From positions 62,001 through 126,000 of the forward strand of contig ML014143.1 in the NCBI GenBank assembly GCA_003615045.1: DNA of 64,000 bases, read 5' to 3'. The position numbers and the translations under genes are program-made. Source of the DNA: Caulochytrium protostelioides. Taxonomy: Eukaryota > Chytridiomycota > Caulochytriomycetes > Caulochytriales > Caulochytriaceae. The notes under the pieces are model-generated. The model had not been told where the DNA came from. It did no database searches and was given only the letters and a program-made list of their open reading frames with translations. This document shows positions 30,517 through 40,338 of this stretch, one piece after another (the stretch's first letter is position 1; each line of letters begins with the position of its first letter).

Positions 30517-31878
30517 TTACGCGTCACAGGCGGACGCAGGGTAAAGACTAAGACTGATCATTTGTTCATTGTTCTCCTTTGTTTTGTTATCGTGCCAATT
30601 CATTTTGTAGATCATATGGGTGTCTTCGTATTTGGTGAAGTCCGGCACGTTATCTTTGCTTTTTTTAAATTCCAGTGTCTTGTGCCAGACGCTTATCTTT
30701 GTAGTGGGGGGATCGTCAGTAAAATACGATTCATCGAACTTACATGTCGGTCGTCCCGGGTTGAAAAAATCTTTTTTCTTTGCGGCCCATTCCTCGATAA
30801 TCCCGTGGTCCTTGCTGATGATCTTTCCGTTTCCAGTAAGGAACATGCCTTCCTCTGGGTCTGAGTAATTACCCGTACCCTTCTTGCATTTTACTGGATT
30901 ATGCGCGAATACGATCTTGCCATTATCTTTGGCACACGGCATTTCTGTCAACTCAAATATCATTTTCTCTGTCGCGCCGGCGTAGTTTTCGATATTTGCG
31001 TATAACGGGTACAACGTTTTCGGGCTCATCAAATGTTCATCCTTATCTTGCCAAACCAGTTTTCCGACAGCTCGCAACTGAAAGTACATACATGAAAGGT
31101 TAGCGTCATGGTATGGCTTTGTATCAATCTTCCACGATCCGGATTGAGAAGTGTTATATCTCCACAGATTTTGGTACAAAACGGCGGCGTAGGCAAATGC
31201 CTTTCTCGAGTCGGTTAATGCGTCTTGGCGCGCGACGCAAGTGTCCTTGTCCAACGCTTGTTTGAACTCTTTCTCAACGTCGGGGGAGTACAATGCAGCA
31301 ACGCCTCGCAAAAGCAAATCACTGAGCACATACCTAGCATCAGTCGGTTCAGTGGGGAAGACAAACACATTGCTGTTGTTTGGAGCAGGCTCGTCGCCTT
31401 TTCTGATAGCAACGAAAGGGACACGCCGATGAACAATCGGGAGCTGACTGTAATTTCTGAAGAAGTCCGCAAGTTTGTCGTCAGTTATCTTCTCGCACAC
31501 ACAGACGATCGGAAAAACATCTTGGTCACCGCCTAGCGACGACAGAAATTTAGGTTTGAAGGCTTCCACAGGGTCTCCGTCACACGGTGTGTGGCACTGT
31601 TTTTTCAGCTCTTCGGCAGACTCTTTTGGCGCGGGATCTCGATCCCAAATACCATACGTTTTATCGGGCCTGAACTTTGTCACTTGCCTCCAGTGATCAT
31701 CAGTGTTCCTCTGGTGATCCGCTTGAAACAAAGCCCACTTCCCGGTTGCTGCGTCACGACGGTCCAGCTGGTGGTGCGATGCGGTCAAGCTCGAAGTCGA
31801 GATAGGTCCCGCCGCCACGGGTCCTGCCAGCGCGAGAACCAGAGTGGCTAGAGGCCCCGCCCATTCCGACCACCGCAT
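30517..31878 (-). CDS. Orphan secreted protein
   Basis: Predicted 453-residue protein starting at the ATG at 31878 (MRWSEWAGPLATLVLALAG), a clear signal peptide with a cut likely after VAAGP. The mature part is soluble, Cys-containing (about ten cysteines, including QCHTPCDGDP and CVCEK) and rich in Lys/Asp/Asn, for example ELTEMPCAKDNGKIVFAHNP. No membrane segment, no GPI tail and no family that I recognise. Composition is AT-richer than most genes here, and the gene sits between the MSH3 relic and Fanzor relic B. An effector-like or lineage-specific extracellular role is possible but unproven. A longer open frame upstream consists of the low-complexity Phe-Ile translation of the leader repeat and is not coding. 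Confidence 0.7.
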   Translation of the reverse strand: MRWSEWAGPLATLVLALAGPVAAGPISTSSLTASHHQLDRRDAATGKWALFQADHQRNTDDHWRQVTKFRPDKTYGIWDRDPAPKESAEELKKQCHTPCDGDPVEAFKPKFLSSLGGDQDVFPIVCVCEKITDDKLADFFRNYSQLPIVHRRVPFVAIRKGDEPAPNNSNVFVFPTEPTDARYVLSDLLLRGVAALYSPDVEKEFKQALDKDTCVARQDALTDSRKAFAYAAVLYQNLWRYNTSQSGSWKIDTKPYHDANLSCMYFQLRAVGKLVWQDKDEHLMSPKTLYPLYANIENYAGATEKMIFELTEMPCAKDNGKIVFAHNPVKCKKGTGNYSDPEEGMFLTGNGKIISKDHGIIEEWAAKKKDFFNPGRPTCKFDESYFTDDPPTTKISVWHKTLEFKKSKDNVPDFTKYEDTHMIYKMNWHDNKTKENNEQMISLSLYPASACDA

Positions 31879-31920
31879 GACGCAAAAACAAGGTCGGGAT
31901 GAGGTGACGGTGACGGTGAC

Positions 31921-32028
31921 GATGAAGATGAAGCTGAAGATGAAGATGAAGATGAAGATGAAGCTGAAGATGAAGATGAAGATGAAGATGAAGATGAAGA
32001 TGAAGATGAAGATGAAGATGAAGATGAA
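31921..32028. repeat. GATGAA-type hexanucleotide repeat in the leader of the secreted-protein gene
   Basis: Repeated GATGAA/GCTGAA units run about 110 bp, within roughly 40-150 bp upstream of the ATG at 31878, so in the probable 5' UTR. Such arrays are prone to length change. Confidence 0.75.
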
Positions 32029-32233
32029 GGTCCCTGAATGTCGCCAAACGTCACTGAACGTCACTGGAGTGAGAAGGAATACGCATGTGCAAGTAGGGCT
32101 GGCGAAAGCGAGATGATGCAGGTGAGTGTGATGACGAATGATCGGATTCGGATCGTCCAATGCGAATTTTATGAACGACGGGAGGCAGGGGGTACCGGAA
32201 TGGACCTCGGTTATGGTAGCCGGACCGGCTCCA

Positions 32234-32242
32234 TATATATAG
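32234..32242 (-). promoter_or_regulatory. TATA box of the secreted-protein gene
   Basis: TATATATAG on the plus strand (CTATATATA on minus), about 360 bp upstream of the ATG at 31878 and just upstream of the leader repeat. Inferred core promoter. Confidence 0.45.
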
Positions 32243-32474
32243 GGCTGGTCTTCTACGATATCCATCTCCGCGAATATTGATGACCCGCCGCATGGTGGGC
32301 GACGTCGAAGTTTCAGCGAGGTTTCAACCATCCATGGAGATAAAATTTAACCCCAAAAGGCGCGTGCCCGCCATTGGGATCACTGTGACCATCAACATAG
32401 GCCACGCTACTCCATTGTTCTCAAACCAACACACTGTCGGTATAATGGCTTAAAAAATATGGGTTCTCCCTCTA

Positions 32475-33430
32475 GATGACCTAGCACGAACGTCATATCC
32501 TCCCTGGTGCTCCCAGGGGTCCCCGCATATGATTTATCGCCGGATACGCTCGCCGATCAAGGGCTGCAGTGGGGGTTGCCCGGGGTTGCGGCACAGCGCG
32601 TCGACCAGTATGCCGTGGAAACGCTGGGCGTACGCCTGCTACACCCGAGCCTTTAAAACGGTGATCTCGCCCTGGCCACCGGGGGCAAACTTGGAGGCGC
32701 CATAGGCAACCATCACTTCAGCGACCACGAACCTCTTCTTCGTGACTGCCCCGTATGCGACGCGGTTGAAGAACTGGGCCAACACGCGGTGCTTGCCACG
32801 GTACAGCCGCATGCAATGGCGTGCCCAGCGCGGTGGCGTGCCCAGCGTGCCCAGCAGGAACTCGGCCCACAGCGGTTTGTACGTGGCGAGCCACACCTCC
32901 AGTAATTGGTGGTGCGCGGCAAGCGCTGTGCTCGCGGTGCTCACCTCCGACGGCTGCTGCAGCTGATCCTTGTGATGTCGCTGCCACGTCTCTGACTGCT
33001 TTTAAGCGGCCTTCCTGCTGGCTTCCACTTAGTACTGCTTTCGGATCAGATTCCAGCTGACGACCTGGCCGCTGTGCCTCACCATGGCCATTAAAATGTT
33101 GGTGCGGCCCAGGTCTTTCCCGAGAATGCAGTACTGATCCCGGCGACCGGCCGAGGGTTTCTTGGTCTGATTGGGGCTGCCTGCCGGGGTGCTCGGTCTG
33201 ATCCAGGCTCTCTCCCGGGGGGTGCTCGGCCTGATGGGGGCTGCCTACCAAGGGGGTTCTTGGCCCCGGGGGTAGCCGTGACGATCGGCACGGCGTCGGA
33301 CACCTTCCTCTGGAGCCGGAAGTGGACGCACACGCTGGTCCCATCGTTGTCGATGCTGTCAGTGAACGTGTGGCCCTTGCCTTCCAGGTTGCGGAACGCC
33401 AGGGTGTCTGTCCACTGCTCCGCGGTCAAG
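32475..33430 (-). mobile_element. Fanzor1-like nuclease relic, copy B, longer
   Basis: Read on the minus strand it gives, in order, GHTFTDSIDNDGTSVCVHF (compare I-x-T-D-G-V-S-x-S of Fanzor1), a frameshift near 33140, then YCILGKDLGRTNILMAMV (RuvC-I-like D-x-G-R-T-N), VVSWNLIRKQY followed by TAA at 33029-33031, another TAA near 33002, then HQLLEVWLATYKPLWAEF, YRGKHRVLAQFFNRV, VMVAYGASKFAPGGQGEITV, LKARV and TAG at 32639-32641, and the same post-stop QAYAQRFHGILVDALCRN. A faint C-terminal segment (YDVRARSSRGRT) follows to about 32475. Upstream it stops abruptly at about 33430. So a nuclease-core gene with several stops and at least one frame shift remains; the N-terminal third is gone. Confidence 0.7.
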
Positions 33431-33445
33431 ACCGGTCAGTCGCAT

Positions 33446-33474
33446 GGCGTGCGCGTTAGGTCGTCTCAAGGGAG
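33446..33474 (+). repeat. 29-bp exact repeat shared with 18530-18558 (Fanzor-family fragment)
   Basis: GGCGTGCGCGTTAGGTCGTC is the start of an exact 29-bp match to 18530-18558. In the plus frame it reads HGVRVRSSQGRA. It lies in inverted orientation right next to the truncated N-terminal side of relic B. Confidence 0.6.
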
Positions 33475-33539
33475 GGCCTATCTACATGACAAGGTTCGCT
33501 AATTAAAAAAAATATACGCCATGACGCCAGAAAAGCAAT

Positions 33540-35639
33540 TCACTTGCATGAGGGTAACGAAAACGCCTGCCACACCTCGCGCATCTCATTCGCATGAGTG
33601 ATCTGCTGGCGGCACAACGTCGTCAGCATCGCCTTTATGTCGCGCACCTTCCCGGCTTGGAACCGGTCCAAGTCTTCAGCGAGGGTAGCGTTTGTCTCGG
33701 CGAGCTCGACCTCCAGCCGAGCCTGTGCCGCCTCCAGCTGCACAATCTTTTCCCGCGTCTTGCTAATTTGATTGCGGCGCGAGGCCTCCGGATCATGGTC
33801 GAGCAGCGAATTAATCGACGCCAGCAGGCTCCCGCCCGAATAATAGCTCGTGCCCATCACGACGGGGCGCGCATACGGACTGCCTCCGGCGCCCCCGGTC
33901 CCGGCGCCGGCGCCGGCTTGGGTGCCCGGCGGCGCGAGCGCGCCGCTCGCGTTCGCGCTGGCAAAGGGCGCATTGGCCGTCTCGGCGGACCCCTCCGCGG
34001 CCGGCAGCTTAGTGCCCATGACGCCCGCCGTCGTGCCATACGGCGATCCGTTCGAGGGTGGGACACCGCCCAGGGTCGTGCTGGCACTGCTATGACCGGC
34101 GCTGTGTGGCGAGGTGCCACTGGTCCCGAAGCCGGAGCCGCGGAAGCCTTCGGCATTGACGATCGCTGCGATGCGCTGCGATTCCTGCTCGGATGCCTCA
34201 AGCTGAGCGAGCGTGGCGCGCTTGGCAGCAATGCTGTCCACGGTGCCCTCGAGGTCGGCCTGTTTGCGGTGGCGTGCGCGCAAGAGGCCCTCAATGGTCT
34301 GCGCGAACTGCGCGTACTCATGCAATGTATCGGTGGCGCTAGCATCCTGGGCTTTGTAGAAGCGCTCGGTGATAGGCACCGTCTTATCGAAGGCTTCGCC
34401 GAAGAATTCGAGCAGCGGTCCGAGGGTGTGGTGGTCGAGGCTGAGCGAGAAACTGTTATACTTGTGCCCGAGTTCTGCGAGCGTTTGCATCATGTCCACG
34501 TGCTGCTTGCCGATGCGCTTCTGCACGCGGTACGTGTGCTGCATCTGCTCCAGGAATTGCGACGTGTAGCGCTCGGCGGCCGCAAAGCGGGGCTCAGGGT
34601 TCTTGAGTGGCGCCGTGCTCTTATCGGTGAGTTTGAGGTTGTCCGTAAATCGCAGCGAGCCGCTCCGCTGCTTGCGTAGCAGATGCGACTGGTCCGACTG
34701 CGCGAGCAGGTCGGTCCAGCTCGTGGTCGTCGCGACCAAGAACTGGTGGAAAATATGCTCGCGTGAGAGCACCGGGTGCTGCGCCACGCGGTTCAAAAAT
34801 GTCTGCAGCTGTCGCTGGCGGCGGTTGAGCAAACTTGGGTCTTCGCGAACTTTCGCTGTCTTGGTTGCATAGTCCGAAATCGCGTGCTTCTCGGGTATTG
34901 GGGGCACGACAATGGCGGGATGCGCGCGCGCCAGGATCTTGGCCAGGCTCTCAAATTCTGAGTAGCGTCGCTTCGTCTCGATCACGCCTGGCGCGCTCGG
35001 AAATTCCGATTGGATCACAAACGCCATGTAGGAAGCGCCTGAGATCTCGGCGGCCTTCACATAGTAAGCGATCGCGATCCGCGCGACATCGCCGTCGTGG
35101 CCCACGTCGTGCGGTTGCTGCGGGTGCAGCAGCAGCTGCTGCTGCAGGTGCGTCACGCGGTTCTGCCATGCCAGCAGATCGGTCAGCACGGCACAGCACG
35201 GACCCTGCGGCAGCCGCGTGCCGCTCGCGTGGCCAAGCGCCATGGACAGCGACGGATGGTCGAAAACGCTGCTGCCGCCCGAGACCGGCGGGATAGACGT
35301 CGAGGAGGACAGCGCCGCGTGGCCGCCGCCGACAGCGCCGAGGGCGTGGGTCGGACTGCGTGCGGCGCCGTCGCCTGGATGGTGCGCCGTGGCCGCCGCG
35401 GCGCTCGGAGAGTGGGGCGAGGTGAGATCGCCGAAGGTGATGTGGGAGGACGGCGACGCCAGCTGGTCCATCGGGCTGAGGCCGTCAGCAGCGCTGTGGT
35501 CGTGGTCGTGGCCGTGGTCGTGATCGCGGTCATGGTCGCGAGAAAAAGCATTGCGCTGGGTCACATCGTCGTCGCTGATGTCGCGGTGGTGTGCGGCCAT
35601 AAAGCCGTTGTCCATGGTGTCGTCAGCCGAGAGCGACAT
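33540..35639 (-). CDS. Sorting nexin with PX and BAR-like regions, Snx41/Atg20 family
   Basis: Predicted 699-residue peripheral membrane protein starting at the ATG at 35639. The N-terminal 180 residues are disordered, with a His-Asp repeat (HDHGHDHDHS). The PX domain (about 186-306) contains YVKAAEISGASYMAFVI, the phosphoinositide-binding KRRYSEFESLAKIL and PPIPEKHAISDYATKTAKVRED, then RQLQTFLNRVAQHPVL and HIFHQFL. A BAR-like coiled-coil region follows, with ISKTREKIVQLEAAQARLE near the end. Gly/Ala/Ser linkers split the BAR part. The RRYSEF motif binds PI3P on endosomes; Snx41/Atg20 proteins act in endosomal recycling and selective autophagy. SNX4/Atg24 is the nearest alternative. The open frame extends upstream to 35759 with unlike composition. 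Confidence 0.85.
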   Translation of the reverse strand: MSLSADDTMDNGFMAAHHRDISDDDVTQRNAFSRDHDRDHDHGHDHDHSAADGLSPMDQLASPSSHITFGDLTSPHSPSAAAATAHHPGDGAARSPTHALGAVGGGHAALSSSTSIPPVSGGSSVFDHPSLSMALGHASGTRLPQGPCCAVLTDLLAWQNRVTHLQQQLLLHPQQPHDVGHDGDVARIAIAYYVKAAEISGASYMAFVIQSEFPSAPGVIETKRRYSEFESLAKILARAHPAIVVPPIPEKHAISDYATKTAKVREDPSLLNRRQRQLQTFLNRVAQHPVLSREHIFHQFLVATTTSWTDLLAQSDQSHLLRKQRSGSLRFTDNLKLTDKSTAPLKNPEPRFAAAERYTSQFLEQMQHTYRVQKRIGKQHVDMMQTLAELGHKYNSFSLSLDHHTLGPLLEFFGEAFDKTVPITERFYKAQDASATDTLHEYAQFAQTIEGLLRARHRKQADLEGTVDSIAAKRATLAQLEASEQESQRIAAIVNAEGFRGSGFGTSGTSPHSAGHSSASTTLGGVPPSNGSPYGTTAGVMGTKLPAAEGSAETANAPFASANASGALAPPGTQAGAGAGTGGAGGSPYARPVVMGTSYYSGGSLLASINSLLDHDPEASRRNQISKTREKIVQLEAAQARLEVELAETNATLAEDLDRFQAGKVRDIKAMLTTLCRQQITHANEMREVWQAFSLPSCK

Positions 35640-37425
35640 GATGGCACACACGAAACGACCAGAGCCACGCAGTCGTGGACGGAGGGCCGTTCGACAGAAA
35701 AAAAGACGAAGTGGCCGGAGACGAGAACAAATGACAGAAAGCACTTCAAGCAAGGGCAAAGATGATGGGGAGAGGCGACGGCCAGACAGGACACGCGACA
35801 GACCGAGATCAGCCCGCTTCAGCGCACGAGAGACGCCGAGAAAATCGGCATGGAAGCGTCAATCGAAAGCTCAGGAAACGAGAAAAGGATGGGCATGTGG
35901 TCAGTGGCGCCAGCGACCCTCGTGAGCATGCTCGCTCATATGGCACGCTAGACTGCTTGTTGATGAGTGGGTCCGATCGCTGCGTGTGACATCCCCTGCA
36001 TGCGAGTATACTTGCACGGTTAGCATCGCTTCGTCGGATGAAAGCGTCACCGTGAGGCGCTCGGTCACAGGGACAGGACGATGCGCTTCGCGGTCACCAT
36101 CGCATCGCTCATCGTCGCATGGCCCACGAGCCACCCCGAGTCACGCCCATACGTCGTGGATCGGCGTCGCGGATGCTGGGCTGGGGCAGAGGGGCACGAC
36201 GAGCTGCTGGGACGAGGCGCGGCCCGATCCCGTCGACCCGTGGCCCCGCCGCATGTCCCGCCGGCTCCGGCTCACCCGTTCAAGGAGCGCCAGGAGCGCC
36301 GGAGGCAACCCGCCGGACCGCACGCCGTCGTAGCGGTGGAGCCGCCGTCACGGCCGTCCGCTCACGGTTCCAAGCGGCCTTCCAGGCCCCCCTTGCCCTC
36401 TTGCCCGGCACGGAGGCATGGATGGAGCAGGGGACGGCGTGTGGGAGATCCTGGGACGCTGGGAAGCCGCCCCATCGACCCAAACTAAAAAAAATAGTCG
36501 AAAGGAGGATTCGAACACGGTGGCATGCCACGGCTGCTGCGCCACGCGGGAAGGGATCGACTCGTCAGGCTTGGGCATGGCAGCCTGAGTGGCTGCGCCA
36601 CACGGGTGTGTAGGACCCCCGCCGCCGCGGCGGTCCGCTCACGCCCACGTGCTTGCCACGGATATCCCTACCGACCGCGCCCTCTATCCGCGGTCGGCGT
36701 AAACCAGGAGCCGCAGTCAAGAACGAGTCCGCCTGACTCGTATCGTGCCCCGAGATCGCGAGGAAGGCATCGCATCCCGTCAGATGTTGACTCATCATCG
36801 ACTCGGCTTGCTCTGTGTGTATGGACCTCACGTTGCCCCTGCCGTCCTCAGCGATCGCCGACGCTCCTCATCGTATCCACCCGACGCAGGCCCCAGGCCA
36901 CTTGTTGCAACCCGTGTTTGAACAGGAACAACCGTGCCGCGATCCGTGCTGCGGTCCGATCGGCCGCACCCCCTCGCGCACGATACCTCCGTTCCCACGA
37001 CCGCCGCCTCCCGACCGCTAGGCCGCTCCCGACCCCGTCGAACGGCTCTTGAAAACTCAGACGCTGCCCAACAACTGTCCATTGTTTCCATTGCTTCTTT
37101 GCACATCGGCGCGACGCAGCCCTCCGCAACACAACGGCACACAACACGGCGAACGGGCGACGCCATCCGCCTGATACCCGATACCCGAAACTGCTGTTCC
37201 AGGTGGAAGCGCCGACCACCTACATCTTCACGATCGCGACATCAGCTTGAATCCTGAACTCATTCTGAAAAACCCGCTTGCGCCGAGTATGACTGGCAGT
37301 TCGAGCTAAGCCGGGAAGGCGCTGTAATCTCCCATTATATCGATCGCAGGTGCCCGGCAGGCGCCCACGCCCGGCGGGGTGCACCGCGGGTCGTCGGCGC
37401 CGCCAACACGCCGACCACATCACCG
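35640..37425. other. divergent intergenic region between the sorting nexin and the CaMKK-like kinase
   Basis: About 1.8 kb. No gene is supported; a tRNA-like B-box on the minus strand at about 36507-36517 has no pairing arms. An AT-richer stretch with TATATCGATCG at about 37336 could belong to the kinase promoter. Confidence 0.45.
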
Positions 37426-40338
37426 ATGGCCGCCCGACCCGCCGACACAGCCATGGACCCGCCGCGTGGCCGCGCCGCCCGTCCCGCTCGAGCCGCCAAG
37501 GCCACCACGATCGCCCAGACCACCAAAACGCCAAAAACCGCGGCGCCTGCAACGGATCTTCTCGCAGTACCCATACGCGCCTTCTCCCGCGGCTGGGGAA
37601 AGATCGTCCGGGCGACGTCGCGCTCACGCTCGCCAACACAGCCACAGCCACCGACGCAACCGACGCAACCGCCACCGCCACCGCCACCACCACCACCCGC
37701 ACTCGACACAGCTTTGTCGACGGCCACGGCGGTGGCTCCGACGCCGACAGTCACAGCAGCTGCGATAACCTCATTGCCGACGGCAGGGAGGGCAAGGCCG
37801 GCATCGATAGCGGTCACGGCGACCTCGGCAGCAACAGCAGTTGAGACTGCGTCGGGGGGGACGACCATAAGAGCGCTTTCCCATGACCAGCGTCCGCGTT
37901 CAGCTGCACCGGGTGCTGCTGATACTGCTGCGGTGACTCCAGTCATCGAAACACCTGCTGTGCGGACTCGGACGACATCGAGAAAGCCGATAAAGAGGTC
38001 GGTGCCCGCCGCACCCAGACGGTCAGCCGTTCCGCCACCTGCCGGGGGCAACCCCGTGCTAACGACTACCTTGCGGCGGACTACGGATCCCAGTACCGGT
38101 CACAAAACCATCAACCATTACGTGGTCCTGCATACCATTGGCACCGGTCGCTACGCCAAAGTAAAAGCTGCGCGCGTGCTTCGTTCTCCCGACTCGTCAC
38201 CCGTTTTGGCTTCGAGTTTTACGTCCGAGACCGCGTCGCCATTGGCCTGGCCATCGCCTAACGCGCCTCATGTTGTGTTGTCCGAATGGGTGGCCATCAA
38301 GATGATTGAGAAGGCTGGGCAACGCCACCAGCGGCGGCTGCCAAGTCGGTTGCGGGCCTCCGCTGCCGAGGCGGACGCGGCGCGGGCGCTCGAGGCGGGG
38401 GCGCCGGCGGAGGCACACGGCACGGCGGCCGCCGGCGTCCCACGGGAGGGCAGGCGGCAGCGTCCGCCGACGGACACGCTGCGCGCGCCGGCATCGATGG
38501 AAGTGCTGTCAACCCAGCCACCGGCACCGGCCGACCAGGGCCCCCGTGGGCGGCCGCGCGCTTTGTCCGATAATCGTGGACGGCCGCTTGGCCGCGCTGC
38601 TCACCATGCTTCCGACGTGCGGCTGCTGCCGACCGATCCTCAGCGGCCTGACACGATTCTCGTGACGACGGGCGCGGCTCCCATGACCCGCATTCATCGC
38701 GAGGTGGCGCTCCTGCGTGCGGCGGCGGCCGCGACGACGACGACGGCTGGGACGGGGGCAGCGGGGGCAGCGGCTCGCCCACCAACGGGCGCCGCAAGCA
38801 TCACGCAGCTGCGGGAGCTGATACATGCGCCGTACGCAAACCGTATCTACTTGGTGCTTGACTACGCGAGTGGAGGTGAGATTGTGTGGCAGCGTGCTGC
38901 GGACACCTCGTCCCCGGCGCTCGGTCGCGTGGACGCCGCGCACCACCTGCAGCAAGCGCGGCCGGTGCTGACGCCTCGAGAAGTGCTCGTGATCGCTCGT
39001 GACGTGACGGCCGGCCTCGCCCATCTGCATGCCTGCGGGATTGTTCACCGCGACGTCAAGCCGGCCAACCTCATTTGGGCCACGCCGGCCCGCGAAGCCG
39101 TCAAGATTGTCGATCTCGGCGTCGGAACACGCTTCTGGATTCCCGGTTGCTGGGGCGGCCTCGACACGCCATCGTTGTCGTCGTCATCGTCATCGGGCGC
39201 ATCAAGCGCACCGTCGGCCGCTGATAGCGATTCGAAAGCGCTAGAGGCCGCGTGGGCGCTCTATGATGAGGAGTATCCGCCGCTGTGGCCCAACGCACGC
39301 AGTGAGCTGGCCCGCACGGTCGGCACGCCGGCCTTCCTGGCCCCCGAGCTCTGTGGGTATGGTATGCCCCCCTTCGATGCCACAGCGTCGGCTTCTGGGC
39401 GGGTGGCCGACGTTTCCGCGGTTCCCGAGTTGCGGGTCACAGGACCCGCGCTGGACACGTGGTCCTGGGGCGTCACCCTCTACTGTCTTGTGTTTGGCTG
39501 CATCCCGTTTGCAGCGCGATCGGAGTTTGAGCTGTTCCGTGTGATTTGCACGAACACGCCCTCTTATACCGGGCCGACTGTCGTCACGGAAGCGCGCCAC
39601 CGCGCGTATGCGGGGCATCGCGCTCCGACGCCGGCCCGCTTCTTTTTCGACTCGGACGCCTCCGACGCCGACGGCCACGGCTACGACGGCACGACCACGG
39701 CCAAGCCACCGCGCGACCCACCCCCGTCTGGCCGTCTGGCTGTCGACCCGACCCTCGAGGTCGAGGCGTCAGCGATCGACGCGCTCATCGCCGTGCTGCC
39801 GCGTCTGCTGGTGAAGCATCCGCAGCTCCGCGCCAGCGTGATCGACGTGGCCCATGTCATTGCGGACTTTGGCGCGGTGCTGGAATCGTCTGCTTTGACC
39901 TCGTCGGCCGCGTCGGGCGACTCGTCCTCGAAGCAGCGCGGCGCGAGCGTCGACTCGGTCGGAACCTTCGTACCCGCCGAATGGACCCGCGATGTCGTGG
40001 TCGCGTGTCAGAAAGCGCGGGCGCTGGACGCGCAGATGGTCACGGCAGGAATGGGCACGTGGCCCTGGCGGCACCTGGGGCGGAGCACGGCGTCGACGAC
40101 GCCCGGGGCGGCGTCCGTGCCGGCGTTGCCGTACGCGATCCCTCGTGCGCCGAGCCGCCGTTCGTCCGCCGTCTCGACGGCATCGCACCCGCCGCCGCCG
40201 CCGGACGCGCCGGCCGGGCCCGGCGATGGCGACGACGACCCACCGAACGATGCGGAGGCCGGCGATGCCAGCGACGGCGGCGAGCAGGAAGAACAAGCGC
40301 GCCGCGCTGCGTGGTATCAACAGCACCCGCCACTCTGA
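37426..40338 (+). CDS. CaMKK-like serine/threonine kinase (Ssp1/Sak1/Tos3-type)
   Basis: Predicted 970-residue kinase. After a long Pro/Thr/Ala-rich N-terminus (residues 1-220) the kinase begins with YVVLHTIGTGRYAKVKAARV and the ATP lysine in WVAIKMIEK (near residue 289), interrupted by a disordered insert. Catalytic HRDVKPANLI is at about 540, followed by VKIVDLGVGTRF with DLG in place of DFG, and the activation segment TVGTPAFLAPELCG. The signature LDTWSWGVTLYCLVFGCIPF is typical of the CaMKK/Sak1/Ssp1 group. Such kinases phosphorylate the AMPK-like Snf1 in fungi. A Ser/Asp-rich insert lies between DLG and APE. The ATG at 37426 is the first in frame. Substrate and signal are inferred. Confidence 0.83.
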   Translation: MAARPADTAMDPPRGRAARPARAAKATTIAQTTKTPKTAAPATDLLAVPIRAFSRGWGKIVRATSRSRSPTQPQPPTQPTQPPPPPPPPPPALDTALSTATAVAPTPTVTAAAITSLPTAGRARPASIAVTATSAATAVETASGGTTIRALSHDQRPRSAAPGAADTAAVTPVIETPAVRTRTTSRKPIKRSVPAAPRRSAVPPPAGGNPVLTTTLRRTTDPSTGHKTINHYVVLHTIGTGRYAKVKAARVLRSPDSSPVLASSFTSETASPLAWPSPNAPHVVLSEWVAIKMIEKAGQRHQRRLPSRLRASAAEADAARALEAGAPAEAHGTAAAGVPREGRRQRPPTDTLRAPASMEVLSTQPPAPADQGPRGRPRALSDNRGRPLGRAAHHASDVRLLPTDPQRPDTILVTTGAAPMTRIHREVALLRAAAAATTTTAGTGAAGAAARPPTGAASITQLRELIHAPYANRIYLVLDYASGGEIVWQRAADTSSPALGRVDAAHHLQQARPVLTPREVLVIARDVTAGLAHLHACGIVHRDVKPANLIWATPAREAVKIVDLGVGTRFWIPGCWGGLDTPSLSSSSSSGASSAPSAADSDSKALEAAWALYDEEYPPLWPNARSELARTVGTPAFLAPELCGYGMPPFDATASASGRVADVSAVPELRVTGPALDTWSWGVTLYCLVFGCIPFAARSEFELFRVICTNTPSYTGPTVVTEARHRAYAGHRAPTPARFFFDSDASDADGHGYDGTTTAKPPRDPPPSGRLAVDPTLEVEASAIDALIAVLPRLLVKHPQLRASVIDVAHVIADFGAVLESSALTSSAASGDSSSKQRGASVDSVGTFVPAEWTRDVVVACQKARALDAQMVTAGMGTWPWRHLGRSTASTTPGAASVPALPYAIPRAPSRRSSAVSTASHPPPPPDAPAGPGDGDDDPPNDAEAGDASDGGEQEEQARRAAWYQQHPPL

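Noticed and set aside
30517-32331. N-terminal extension of the secreted protein containing a Phe-Ile repeat
   Set aside because: It is the translation of the leader GATGAA repeat on the other strand; the signal peptide at 31878 marks the true start.
36494-36610. tRNA-like B-box and two TGGCGCAG A-box-like motifs on the minus strand
   Set aside because: T-arm and acceptor arms do not pair and the spacing between the boxes does not make a tRNA.
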